NCBI GenBank assembly: GCA_964576215.1
Contig: CAZNVM010000519.1
Coordinates: 1-18,729, forward strand
Direction: 5' to 3'
From: JAVBSX01 sp964576215
GTDB lineage: Bacteria > Planctomycetota > Planctomycetia > Pirellulales > Thermoguttaceae
Length of the DNA stretch: 18,729 bases
In this document: positions 1 to 8,379 of the stretch, piece after piece
Numbering within the stretch: position 1 is the first letter of the stretch
Layout of the letters: the number at the start of each line of letters is the position of its first letter
The notes under the pieces: generated by a model
The model's database searches: none
Seen by the model: only the letters and a program-made list of their open reading frames with translations
What the model was told of the DNA's origin: nothing
Position numbers and translations under genes: made by a program

Positions 1-129
1 TTCAATAACAAAGTGAAATTGACGATGAGAAAAAGCTACGGTTTTCGCACTGAAAAAACGCTCGAAACCTCGTTATATCATGCTCTTGGCAAGCTGCCGG
101 AGCCAGAATTTACCCACAGATTTTGGTGA
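1..129 (+). CDS. Transposase, C-terminal end only (probably ISL3 family), truncated by window edge
   Basis: The first reading frame is open from base 1 to a TGA at 127-129 and encodes the final 42 residues of a protein. The tail reads NNKVKLTMRKSYGFRT followed by a helix and LPEPEFTHRFW. The N-N-K-V-K and R-K-S-Y-G-F-R pattern is what I know from the C-terminal end of DDE transposases of the ISL3 type (IS204/IS1001/IS1096/IS1165 group). The rest of the gene is outside the window, so completeness cannot be judged. The next gene starts only 20 bases after the stop, which leaves little room for the right inverted repeat of an insertion sequence, so this may be a remnant. Family call is from memory of the motif, not from a search. 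Confidence 0.7.
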   Translation, partial: FNNKVKLTMRKSYGFRTEKTLETSLYHALGKLPEPEFTHRFW

Positions 130-149
130 GGAGGCAAAAAATTAACGGC

Positions 150-1904
150 ATGAAAAATTTCATTTTTACCACGATCATCGCCTTAATCTTTCCCGCTTCG
201 GTGGTCGGACAGGATATTGCGGCGACCGGTGAACTGCGCTATGCGGGAAAAATTCTTACGCTTTCCACACCCTGTTCGATCACAAGCGAAGCCGACGCGA
301 TCACTTTTGTCTACCGCTGGCCGAAAGAACCCACGCTTGAAGTGAGCCTCCGCCATACCGAAACGGAGGAAAATGGTACGAAAACCAGTCTCTGCCGGGT
401 GAATATCAGCAGTTCGAAAAAACTTGGCAGCGACCTTACCGTTTCGCTTGCTTCCGGCCTCGGTCCGTTGCCGACGGAGACCTGGCTTCCGCTTTACAAC
501 GGCACCGGGGCAACGCTCCGGGACAACTCCCAAGCGGCCTACCTGTTTGCGGGAACGCTTCCCGCCGAGGGAATCCGTTTGGCACTACCGATGGTCAGCG
601 TCCCTTCCGGTTCGCAACGCCTGACATTGGCAACGGACACCGACTTTTCCACGTTGTTCACGTCCGACGCGATTGAGTGGACTTATCCGGCTGCCGTTGG
701 TTTGGAAAATGGCGTCGGGCAACGCACCATCGTCTTGGTACGCCACGAGGGAACACCGGAGCAATCGCTTGACCATTTTTTTCGTACAATTTTGTCTGAC
801 GTTGCGCCGGGGCCGCCGTGGTTGCACGAAATCGCCCTTGTCGGTTACGATTACATGAGCGACGGCGGCGAAGGATGGTTTCGCGACATCGACGCTTTGT
901 GTAACGTTATTCCTGAAAAAGAACGCTCTCAGGTCTTCCTCTGCTGTCACGGTTGGTATGATTACCTCGGACGCTATTGTTTTGACGAGCGAACCGGCCA
1001 ATTGGATCAGGAGTGGACGGCTTTTTCCAACTACGAAGTTGTGCGGGAAGCGCATCCTTTCGGCAACATCGGCGGCGATCAGGTTCCGATGGGCTTCGGA
1101 GAATGCAAACCCGTCAAGATGTCGCTCTCACAAGTTCATGCCCGGCTTGCTTACGCAAAATCCAGAGGCTTTCGCGTCGGGCTGTATTTTGCGGACGGCA
1201 CGAATGCCGGCGAAGGTTTAGAGAATTTTGAACCGGACCGCGTTTTGCGCTGGGGCGGTTGGCAAGGACCGGACTCCAAAGGGCGAAGTTACATCCAGAA
1301 TCCGCTCCATCCCAAAGTACGCGACTTTTTCCTGAATTATACCCGTGCGCTGCTTGACGAGTTCGGCGAAGAGATCGACGCGCTCAACTGGGACGAAACC
1401 TTTCACATCGCCGTCGGTCAACTTGGGAGCGACGCGGTTCCAGGCTACGCCGACCTGGCCATGATGCGTCTGACCCGTGAGATCACGCAGATTGTGGACG
1501 AGTACAATCGCACACACGACCGCCAGATCGCTTTCCTGACCTCCGATTGCCTGGGGGCCGTCATCGGCCATGAAAGCGGTCCCTACGCGCTGGCCGCTCA
1601 CGGCACCCTTCAGGACAGTTGGTGTCAACCGGATGCCTGGTCCTACGGTATTTTCCCCAATTATCGTAACATCCTCTGGTCCTGCTGCTGGTGGCCGGTC
1701 AGCAAATGGTCCTGGATCGATTTTGCCGTGCGCCACCACCAATCCCCCGTTGTCATTTCCAACGGTTGGGGGGACAACACCGGCTTTGCGGAAATGACAC
1801 CACAGCAGCGTGCCCGTGTCATTGACCTCTTCAATTGGCGCAAGGACAAACCGACCCGGCTCCAGTGGTTTGAGCAATTGCCGGTCAAACCGGAAACGTT
1901 TTAA
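150..1904 (+). CDS. Secreted glycoside-hydrolase-like (beta/alpha)-barrel protein, family not assigned
   Basis: This encodes 584 residues from the ATG at 150. In-frame TTG (123) and GTG (126) codons lie upstream, but the ATG gives a clean Sec signal peptide (MKNFIF, a hydrophobic core, then SVVGQ, residues 1-21). GAGGAGG at 128-134 is the only ribosome-site-like sequence, somewhat far away. Residues about 22-215 look beta-rich, like an accessory sandwich. Residues about 225-575 show alternating strands and helices typical of a TIM barrel, with GLYFADGT (about 344-351), LNWDETF (412-418) and FLTSD (462-466) at likely strand ends. D415 and E416 are candidate catalytic acids. Many Trp and Tyr residues (GWYDYLGRY, WSCCWWPVSKWSW) suit carbohydrate binding. 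It probably acts on a polysaccharide outside the cytoplasm; the substrate is unknown. The gene converges on the LEPR protein and shares stop-codon bases with it. Hydrolase assignment is inference. Confidence 0.75.
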   Translation: MKNFIFTTIIALIFPASVVGQDIAATGELRYAGKILTLSTPCSITSEADAITFVYRWPKEPTLEVSLRHTETEENGTKTSLCRVNISSSKKLGSDLTVSLASGLGPLPTETWLPLYNGTGATLRDNSQAAYLFAGTLPAEGIRLALPMVSVPSGSQRLTLATDTDFSTLFTSDAIEWTYPAAVGLENGVGQRTIVLVRHEGTPEQSLDHFFRTILSDVAPGPPWLHEIALVGYDYMSDGGEGWFRDIDALCNVIPEKERSQVFLCCHGWYDYLGRYCFDERTGQLDQEWTAFSNYEVVREAHPFGNIGGDQVPMGFGECKPVKMSLSQVHARLAYAKSRGFRVGLYFADGTNAGEGLENFEPDRVLRWGGWQGPDSKGRSYIQNPLHPKVRDFFLNYTRALLDEFGEEIDALNWDETFHIAVGQLGSDAVPGYADLAMMRLTREITQIVDEYNRTHDRQIAFLTSDCLGAVIGHESGPYALAAHGTLQDSWCQPDAWSYGIFPNYRNILWSCCWWPVSKWSWIDFAVRHHQSPVVISNGWGDNTGFAEMTPQQRARVIDLFNWRKDKPTRLQWFEQLPVKPETF

Positions 1905-4900
1905 TCCTGCACGACAATGGTGAAACGAATCGGCGTTTGACCGTAATAGTCGTTGTCCATCACGACCAGTTCGTACTGGAGTTCCAGTGATTGGAACGCT
2001 CCGATGAAGTTGAAATCGGAACCGGTACTCATATTGAAATCCAGAAGATATGTTCCCGGCTCGGGCTGTTCTTCCAACGCAAATACAAACGCAACTCCAC
2101 TCGGGTCGAGAAGCGAAGCGACGTGAGTGTATAACGCGGTCATCTCTTCATCACCGGCGTCTTTACCCGCTTCAACTTCCGATTTCGTCCAGGATTGATC
2201 CCAATCGCTGAATTTCCAGTCGATCACGGCAATTTCGGAAATCGCGTACCACTGTCCGCTTCGGGCAAACTCATTGAGATCGGAAACGGCAATCGCAATT
2301 GACGCCTGGTGATCGGCTGTCTTGGAAATTTCCCACTTGGCTCCGGCGGCAATTTCCGTTCCGTCAAGCGTCGTAACCGCTATAACGCCCGGCGGTGCAA
2401 CGTACTGAAGCGTTAGCGGCACGTTGACGGTCAGTTCCGTTTCGCTGTCCGACTTCACCGCTTTGACGGTGATTTGATAGTATTCCGTCGTGAAACCGGA
2501 TGCTCCCATAAGCGAATGACACTGGACGAGACGGCCCTTGTCGATGAGAATTTTACCGTCGGTCCCGACGCTAAACGGCGACGAAAGACTTTCATAATAG
2601 TCTCCGTCTTCCTCAAAGGAGGCGAAGATTTCAACGAGGGAAAACGTGTAATCGGTTCCCGCCGCGACACCATCGACCCGGTAATCCGGCATAACGGCGT
2701 AGCCTTCCGGTATTTCCCCGACCGTTGCAAACGTGTGTACCTGGAAGGGGCCGCCGAAAACCTGCAATCCGTCCGTTGCCGGTTTTGCGTTGATACGGAT
2801 CGTAAACTCTTTGGTTGTCCGGGACGTTGCACCGGCACCGCTTATGTCTTTGACGAGTAGTGTCAGTTTTTCGTTGGCGTAAGTACCACCTTCCAATTCA
2901 TCGGAGCGGCCCGTCGGATCAAACGTTACTTCCCCGGCGGCGTCAAGCGTGATGAGCGAACCGGAGGCGAGCAGAATCGTCTGCGTCCCCGACGCCGGTC
3001 GAGAGATTTTGTACATGCCGTCGGTCGCAACACCCGGATCGGCACCGTTGACCCGTTCAACGTTTTCCGCATTGACACGGACTTCTTCGATTACCAATTC
3101 GGCATCGGTTTTCGCGCTGGTTGCAATATCGTTCGCTCGGATCGTTTTGGTCGTGTCTTCCACCGTAACAAAGGAAGCAACGCTCTCCTTGAACAACGGG
3201 TAAATGACGCCTTTGGCTCGGATTTTGAAGTTTTTGACCGTTTCGGTCGGTATCGGCGTGACACCGCTGGTGTCTTCGACGAGGATTCCCAGGGTTTCGT
3301 CCCGATAGGTATCCACTTGTCCGACGACATAAGGTTCGAGCGGCCGATGAGGAACGGAGGACGTGGTCGTTTCATTCGGATTGAACGTCAATGTTCCGTC
3401 GGAATGAAACGTGATAACGCTTCCGGACTCGAACGTGATCGCGATTTCGCCGGTTTGTGGTCGTGTGAGCGTACAATATCTCTCGTCCGCCTCGTCCGGA
3501 ACCGGGGCGGTGCCATTGATGTCCTCAACTTCTTCGACGAGCAACGTGATACTTTTGATGCTCAACACGGCATTGGGTTTCGTGCTTGTCGCCAGGTCAT
3601 TTGCCGTAATTGTACAAGTTTCATTCTGGAATGCGCCAAGTGTTCCATCCGCGATGTTTTTGAACGTCGGTGCGGGATTTTGATTGATCCCCTTGACCCG
3701 GACGGTGAATTCCTTGGCCGATGCCGTCGGGACCGGCGTGGTGCCGCTGACGTCCTTGACGAGCAACGTAATCTTTTCGTCGGCGTAAGTCGTGGGATCG
3801 GATTCGTTGTACTCCGGCAGTTTCGTCGTCCGCGAGGTCGGATCGAACTTGATCTTTCCTTCCGCGTCGAGCAGAATAATCGTACCGGATTTCAATTGAA
3901 CCGTCTGTTCGTCCTCCGCCGGTCTGGTGATGACGTAAAATCCGTCGACGGCAACACTTGCGTTCGGAACGGTGTCATTGATCCGCTCCACGTCTTCCAC
4001 CTTGACACGGATTTCATCGATCACGAGGGCGGCACCGGTTTTCGTACTCTCGGCAACGGTTCGTCCTTCAATGGTCAGCGGCTGATTCTCGTCGGTACTC
4101 AGGTTGACGTTGTTCTTGAACGTCGGTGCGACAGGTGCCTCTTCGCCGCGAATCGTAACGACCAGAGTGGACGTACTGGAAAGATTCGGATTGATCGTGT
4201 CTTCCAGTAGCACGAATAATTCGACCGTTGCGTTTTGGTCCGCATTGAGGAAATCGAACTTGCCGTTCGGATTGAACGAGAACACGACGCCGAGTTTGCC
4301 GGTTGCCGGATTCATGACGACGATTTCACACTTGTAATCCGTCCCTTCCTCAAGATCGACGTTATGAACCTGCCCTCCTTCCAGAGGATAGGAAATCACG
4401 GGATTGCCGGTGAAATTGATTGCGTAGAAAGCCGGTGATACCTGTTTGGCACCACCGGTAATCTCGACCGGAGCCGAGGAAACCCAATTGGTGTCATGTT
4501 GACTGACCGAAAGCGTTGCGGCGGGCAGGACGAGATCGGAGGCTTTACGAAAGAGGATGGAAAGCGGCTCGGAAATCACGTATTCCGAATCCGAACCCGT
4601 GTTCATAACCTTCACCCGGAACGAGAAGTTGATAAAATCCTCGTCGGTCAAAGCGTTCAAATAATTTTCCGTTTCACTGTTGAAGATGGCACTACGATCA
4701 AAAATAATCGAACCGTCGGTCTTGTGACTCACATAAACGTTGATGGCGTAATCTTTCAGATCGCTTTCGACAGCGGCGGGGATGGGCAGACCGTGTGCAT
4801 CGGTTACGGTCACGCTTTCAAATTGGGCCCACAATGTTTTCTCTCCGGTGTAATCAATCGTGAAAAACGCCGAAAGCGGAATCGGTTCGGGATTCTGACC

Positions 4901-6622
4901 GGCCCACCCGATGTCAACCGAAACGCTCGTGGTTCCCGTCCGGGTCAACGAGAGTCCCATTTGGGGATCGACTTTTCGTTTGACCTGAAATTCGACGGCA
5001 CAGTTTCCGGATTCCGAAGGTCGATCCTCGCCGGTCGGGCTGGTGATTTTGTGGTTATCCGTTACGGTAAATGTGAATTTCATCTTGTCGGACAGTTCAC
5101 CGTCCTCCAGAGAATGGAACGCACTGTCGCTTCTGGCACCAACCGCTTTGTAATAGAGCGTTCGTTTGTCGGTGCTGAGCCGGATTTCGCCGACCGCCTT
5201 TTTATTCGAGTCCGTCCCGTTCCAAAGGGTCCATGTACTGTTTTCAAACGTAACCGAACCGGCAGGATAGCCGATTGTCGCAAACTCGAACGTATCGCCG
5301 ACGTCCGGATCGGAAATGGTTGCGATTACCGTGTTGCCGATCTTGATGTTTTTCCCGTCGATCACCAATGCCACTTCGTCGGAGCGGTAAGTTGTGACGC
5401 CATCGGTGGTCGTGCTCCAGGGTTCGGACCAGATTTCGACCGGACACGTTGTGGAATTTGGCGTGATGTCAACATCGGTTTTGTCGAGCACCGGCGTATC
5501 GTTCGCCCCGACAATCGTTACGGTAATCGTTCCGGTTCCGCTCTTGGTCGTATCGGTTTTGTCGGTCGCGGTGAAGGTCAACGTCAGCGTCGCGGTCGTT
5601 CCCTTGGGAATGAAATTGAACTTGCCGTTCGGATTAAAATAAAATTTTCCCCCTTCAAACTTGTAATCGGTTCCGCTAACGAGAGTCGGCAATGTACCGC
5701 CGGACAGGTTCACGCCGCCGTAACTGCTTGCAATGGCGTAAGTTGAATTTAACGTAACGTTATAATCGCTCAGACTCGTCGAGCTTCCGCCGGTTACGGT
5801 AATCGCGGCGGTCGGATTGCCGAACACGGTCGCTTTTTCCGTCGTGGACAAACTTGCCGCAGAGAAGGTAAGGTCGTCGCCCGGCTCCGGCTCCGTTTTG
5901 GTCAGCTTCGCCGTCACATTGCCCGACCCCGCGACGAGACCGAGAATAAGGGCGTCCGCTTCATTCAATCGTCCGGTTCCCGTGACATTCAACTCGGGAT
6001 GAGCGGCGGAAATATCGTTACTGTAATTGGTGCCCAGGAGTTTTTTATAGATCGACTCCATTGACATGTTCCACTGACCGGACATCTGCTGGAGTCCGGC
6101 CTGCACCAAAACCGGGGTGTATTGAGGAATCGCGGTCGAACTTCCTTGCGTTCCGCCGGGAACGTAGACGTCGGCGGTAAACGCTCCGGTTGTTTGGTGA
6201 TCCCCGCCGACAAGCACCTGGTACGTTCCGGCAGGCACGTTAAAAATGATTGTGCTTTTGCTTGTACCGTCGGTTTCGTGGAGAACCGCCCAGTCGGGAA
6301 GAACCACGTAAGAAATTTCGTCCGTATCGTTGTCCGTATTTTGATATTTGACGGTAATCTTTGAGGGATCGAGCGTGGAATTTCCCGCCGCTTCAATAAC
6401 GAGTCCGACCGTGACCCATTTGCTGGAACTATCGGAAGTCAGCTCCAGATACATCGCCGCCTGCGAACCCGCCGTGGAAATCGTGTCCGTGTACAGCGAG
6501 GGAAGAATGCTGGTGATCGACAGCATTTCCCGATTTTCAAGAGTTTCGAATCGTAACGATTTCGTATTCGGGTTTTGCCGTTGCTTTTTGGAAGACGACC
6601 AAAAAAAATCAAGAAAGGACAT
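1901..6622 (-). CDS. Giant planctomycete surface/extracellular protein with LEPR-type sorting motif, dockerin-like segment and cadherin/VCBS-like repeats
   Basis: This encodes 1573 residues from the ATG at 6622. An in-frame ATG at 6682 would add 20 residues, but the shorter start puts the motif RFETLENREMLS at residues 24-35, where planctomycete LEPR-type motifs normally sit. After the motif comes a beta-rich domain (about 60-160). A dockerin-like stretch follows at about 209-232 (LNVTGTGRLNEADALILG) but lacks most of the calcium-binding aspartates. Next are Ig/cadherin-like modules, one ending in TVTIVGANDTPVLD, typical of VCBS-type repeats, and two modules with FNPNGKF (330-335 and 784-789). 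Three tandem repeats of about 140-155 residues cover 833-1280. The C-terminal 290 residues are beta-rich with no visible membrane anchor. Likely role is a cell-surface or secreted adhesive/structural protein; no catalytic motif is visible. No clear Shine-Dalgarno sequence precedes either start. Confidence 0.88.
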   Translation of the reverse strand: MSFLDFFWSSSKKQRQNPNTKSLRFETLENREMLSITSILPSLYTDTISTAGSQAAMYLELTSDSSSKWVTVGLVIEAAGNSTLDPSKITVKYQNTDNDTDEISYVVLPDWAVLHETDGTSKSTIIFNVPAGTYQVLVGGDHQTTGAFTADVYVPGGTQGSSTAIPQYTPVLVQAGLQQMSGQWNMSMESIYKKLLGTNYSNDISAAHPELNVTGTGRLNEADALILGLVAGSGNVTAKLTKTEPEPGDDLTFSAASLSTTEKATVFGNPTAAITVTGGSSTSLSDYNVTLNSTYAIASSYGGVNLSGGTLPTLVSGTDYKFEGGKFYFNPNGKFNFIPKGTTATLTLTFTATDKTDTTKSGTGTITVTIVGANDTPVLDKTDVDITPNSTTCPVEIWSEPWSTTTDGVTTYRSDEVALVIDGKNIKIGNTVIATISDPDVGDTFEFATIGYPAGSVTFENSTWTLWNGTDSNKKAVGEIRLSTDKRTLYYKAVGARSDSAFHSLEDGELSDKMKFTFTVTDNHKITSPTGEDRPSESGNCAVEFQVKRKVDPQMGLSLTRTGTTSVSVDIGWAGQNPEPIPLSAFFTIDYTGEKTLWAQFESVTVTDAHGLPIPAAVESDLKDYAINVYVSHKTDGSIIFDRSAIFNSETENYLNALTDEDFINFSFRVKVMNTGSDSEYVISEPLSILFRKASDLVLPAATLSVSQHDTNWVSSAPVEITGGAKQVSPAFYAINFTGNPVISYPLEGGQVHNVDLEEGTDYKCEIVVMNPATGKLGVVFSFNPNGKFDFLNADQNATVELFVLLEDTINPNLSSTSTLVVTIRGEEAPVAPTFKNNVNLSTDENQPLTIEGRTVAESTKTGAALVIDEIRVKVEDVERINDTVPNASVAVDGFYVITRPAEDEQTVQLKSGTIILLDAEGKIKFDPTSRTTKLPEYNESDPTTYADEKITLLVKDVSGTTPVPTASAKEFTVRVKGINQNPAPTFKNIADGTLGAFQNETCTITANDLATSTKPNAVLSIKSITLLVEEVEDINGTAPVPDEADERYCTLTRPQTGEIAITFESGSVITFHSDGTLTFNPNETTTSSVPHRPLEPYVVGQVDTYRDETLGILVEDTSGVTPIPTETVKNFKIRAKGVIYPLFKESVASFVTVEDTTKTIRANDIATSAKTDAELVIEEVRVNAENVERVNGADPGVATDGMYKISRPASGTQTILLASGSLITLDAAGEVTFDPTGRSDELEGGTYANEKLTLLVKDISGAGATSRTTKEFTIRINAKPATDGLQVFGGPFQVHTFATVGEIPEGYAVMPDYRVDGVAAGTDYTFSLVEIFASFEEDGDYYESLSSPFSVGTDGKILIDKGRLVQCHSLMGASGFTTEYYQITVKAVKSDSETELTVNVPLTLQYVAPPGVIAVTTLDGTEIAAGAKWEISKTADHQASIAIAVSDLNEFARSGQWYAISEIAVIDWKFSDWDQSWTKSEVEAGKDAGDEEMTALYTHVASLLDPSGVAFVFALEEQPEPGTYLLDFNMSTGSDFNFIGAFQSLELQYELVVMDNDYYGQTPIRFTIVVQD
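2783..4126 (-). repeat. Three tandem protein repeats within the LEPR surface protein
   Basis: Residues 833-1280 of the surface protein contain three consecutive modules of about 140-155 residues. Each opens with (A)PTFKN or YPLFKE and continues with a switch-like A(T/E)STK or ATSAKTDA segment. Then come a strand of the type LVIDEIRVKVEDVERIN, a strand of the type Y.I.RP followed by SGT/SGSLITLDAAGEV.FDPT, and a closing strand (E)KLTLLVKD.SG before a T-rich linker. Copies 1 and 3 are the most similar; copy 2 is more diverged and has extra residues near PHRPLEPYVV. The layout (strand, FDP/FNP turn, strand, D-x-SG) resembles VCBS/cadherin-like adhesion modules. Confidence 0.85.
6518..6556 (-). 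other. LEPR-type planctomycete N-terminal sorting motif (coding)
   Basis: These codons give L-R-F-E-T-L-E-N-R-E-M-L-S. The pattern matches the planctomycete consensus (F/L)E-x-LE-x-R-x-(L/M)LS found near the N terminus of many large exported planctomycete proteins, preceded by a short basic, Ser/Lys-rich segment (SSKKQRQNPNTKS). It is the main taxonomic marker in the window and decides the preferred start at 6622. Confidence 0.85.
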
Positions 6623-6949
6623 GATTCTGAATTCTCTATTTCTGAATTGATTGTAATAAAAAACACCCTGTATCCACCCCATCGGTTTTTCCGTAAGACT
6701 TGCTTAACCCTCATTTTCAAGATACCATAATCCTCCTTTTACGGTAGGATTAACGGATGTTTCTACTGTGTTCTTTTCGAAAACGAGGCAATTTGGGCGG
6801 GTTGTAGTGATTGTTGCGAGTTTGCCGGTCTTTTCAAGAATTCCGAACCACGCGGCGATTTTTTGCGTAGAGTGTGGTCCGTTCGGCAACATGCGAAATG
6901 CGAATGCCCCGCAATTATTATCGCCGTTAAAGTCGTGGGCATCGTTTTC
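6623..6949. other. Intergenic region between lutB and the surface-protein gene
   Basis: About 330 bases without a convincing gene. A minus-strand frame (6704-6892, 62 codons, starting MLPNGPH and ending LWYLENEG) is open and looks protein-like, but I recognise no family. A strong AGGAGG on the minus strand near 6735-6743 is followed by ATG-GTA-TCT-TGA, a three-codon frame. It falls inside the 62-codon frame and may be coincidental. A weak TACAAT -10-like hexamer lies about 25-30 bases upstream of the surface-protein start. No hairpin plus T-run terminator is evident after lutB. Confidence 0.35.
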
Positions 6950-6970
6950 TCATTTCTCATTTCTCATTTT
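6948..6970. repeat. Heptamer array TCATTTC (GAAATGA on minus strand) at lutB stop
   Basis: Two perfect TCATTTC units and one degenerate TCATTTT unit run head to tail. Read on the minus strand this is GAAATGA-type sequence. The lutB stop codon (TGA) and its last codons (MRNEK) are written by the array. The same heptamer occurs at 8348-8375 and 14277-14290 in the opposite orientation. Confidence 0.85.
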
Positions 6971-8344
6971 TTTCTTCCACCAATCGCGAAAGGAGCCTTC
7001 CTTCGGCGGTTGCGGAAGAGTTCTGCCGCGGGTCCATTGGCCGAGTTGCAAAGGATGAACCGGCAAAAACGGAGCGACTTTGATTCCCGTTTTGATGAGC
7101 GACATGGTCGTCCGAAAACGGAAATTTCCCTTCATCGCAACGGCAAAACCGAACCAGGTCAATTTGTCGAGAATCGATTGAAATGTGATCCCCTCCTCGG
7201 CGACCGCCTTTTTGCGAAGCCGCACCATTTGGTGAGCGAGATCGACTTTGACCGGACAAATTTCACTGCACGCTCCGCAAAGGGAACACGCAAACGGCAA
7301 CTTGCCCGCTTTTTTCATGCCGACGAGCTGTGGTGTCAAAATCGAGCCGATCGGACCGGGATAGACCCAGCCGTAAGCCCAGCCGCCGACGTGCCGATAG
7401 ACCGGGCAGTTGTTCAAGCACAAGCCGCAGCGGATACAGTGAAGCGTTTTACGGTGGTGCTTTTGGGCAAGAATTTTCGAGCGTCCGTTGTCCAGAAGAA
7501 TCAGGTACATTTTTCGTCCTTGTGCCGGTCCGTGAAAGAAGTGAACGTAAGAGGTCAGTTTTTGACCGGTCCCCATTCGCGGCAGCATATTCAAAAAGAG
7601 CGGCAAATCGACAAGACGCGGCACCAGTTTTTCGATCCCCATCATGGCGACGTGAACTTTCGGCGACGAGGTTGAAAGGCCGATATTTCCCTCGTTTTCG
7701 ACGAGACAAAGCGTTCCGGTTTCCGCAACGCCGAGGTTGACGCCGGAAAGCCCCATGTCGGCGTGGACGAATTTTTCCCGTAACCGCCGCCGGGCAATCA
7801 TCGTCAACTCTTCGTGAACATCCGTGTACGGTTCGCCGAGTTTGTCCGCGAAAAGCCGTCCGATTTCCGCCGCAGAAAGGTGCAACGCCGGCGTAACAAT
7901 GTGCGTCGGTCTTTGCCCGGCCAATTGGACGATGTATTCGCCGAGGTCGGTTTCAATCGCTTCGATCCCGTGATCCGCAAGAAAATGGTTCAGGTTCGTT
8001 TCCTCGCTCACCATCGATTTCGCTTTGACTACGGTTTTAACGTTGTGTTCCCGTGCAATATTCAAAATGTACCGGTTCGCTTCCCCGGCGTCTTTGGCCC
8101 AGAGGACCGTAATCCCTTTCGCTTTGAGATTCGATTCGAATTGCTCCAAAAGCGTGTCGAGATTTGCGACGGTATACGCTTTAATATCGTGGGCTTGTTG
8201 CCGCCAATTGGACCAATGGTCCAGCGACCAGCAGACGTCAAGATTACTTGCGGCGGACCGCTCCGACGTGATGGCCAAAGACTCCGGCCCGTGCGGTTCC
8301 ATAAGCCCCTTGTTTTCGTTCGTTAAAAATTCTGCACCGGACAT
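6950..8344 (-). CDS. lutB: LutB: iron-sulfur subunit of the L-lactate utilization complex
   Basis: This encodes 464 residues, close to the usual LutB/YkgF length (about 470). The LUD domain spans about 60-290 and includes GVNLGVAETGTLCLVENEGN. It is followed by two ferredoxin-type [4Fe-4S] motifs: C303-IR-C306-GL-C309-LNN-C313-P and C353-SL-C356-GA-C359-SEI-C363-P. The C-terminal segment (GKLTWFG-like, TLPQPPKEGSFRDWW) is typical of LutB. With LutA and LutC it forms the cytoplasmic complex that oxidises L-lactate to pyruvate. It lies downstream of lutC with a 63-bp gap containing a heptamer array and a hairpin; no lutA is in the window. No Shine-Dalgarno is visible, because the upstream sequence is pyrimidine-rich TCTCATTT repeats. 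Assignment is firm from motifs and partner gene. Confidence 0.95.
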   Translation of the reverse strand: MSGAEFLTNENKGLMEPHGPESLAITSERSAASNLDVCWSLDHWSNWRQQAHDIKAYTVANLDTLLEQFESNLKAKGITVLWAKDAGEANRYILNIAREHNVKTVVKAKSMVSEETNLNHFLADHGIEAIETDLGEYIVQLAGQRPTHIVTPALHLSAAEIGRLFADKLGEPYTDVHEELTMIARRRLREKFVHADMGLSGVNLGVAETGTLCLVENEGNIGLSTSSPKVHVAMMGIEKLVPRLVDLPLFLNMLPRMGTGQKLTSYVHFFHGPAQGRKMYLILLDNGRSKILAQKHHRKTLHCIRCGLCLNNCPVYRHVGGWAYGWVYPGPIGSILTPQLVGMKKAGKLPFACSLCGACSEICPVKVDLAHQMVRLRKKAVAEEGITFQSILDKLTWFGFAVAMKGNFRFRTTMSLIKTGIKVAPFLPVHPLQLGQWTRGRTLPQPPKEGSFRDWWKKKMRNEK

Positions 8345-8347
8345 AAC

Positions 8348-8375
8348 GAAATGAGAAATGAGAAATGAGAAATGA
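8348..8375 (+). repeat. Heptamer array (GAAATGA)x4 immediately upstream of lutB
   Basis: Four perfect tandem GAAATGA units occupy 8348-8375, ending three bases before the lutB start codon on the minus strand, so the lutB leader reads TCATTTC four times. The array is in inverted orientation relative to the one at the lutB stop. Confidence 0.92.
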
Positions 8376-8379
8376 GAAC

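Noticed and set aside
3317..4210. A 297-codon plus-strand frame opposite the tandem repeats
   Set aside because: Antisense shadow of the repeat region with composition typical of reverse-frame translation.
4496..5746. A 416-codon plus-strand open frame opposite the surface-protein gene
   Set aside because: It is rich in Arg, Gly and Phe with no recognisable domain, lies wholly antisense to a well-supported gene, and has no ribosome site; a codon-bias shadow.
6735..6743. Strong AGGAGG followed by ATG-GTA-TCT-TGA as a regulatory mini-gene before the surface protein
   Set aside because: Spacing of only three bases and a three-codon frame; more likely chance within the 62-codon frame.
6704..6892. 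A 62-codon minus-strand frame in the gap between lutB and the surface protein
   Set aside because: Protein-like composition but no recognised family and no clear ribosome site; kept only as a note in the intergenic entry.
7814..8326. Plus-strand frame opposite lutB
   Set aside because: Antisense shadow; lutB has complete motifs on the other strand.
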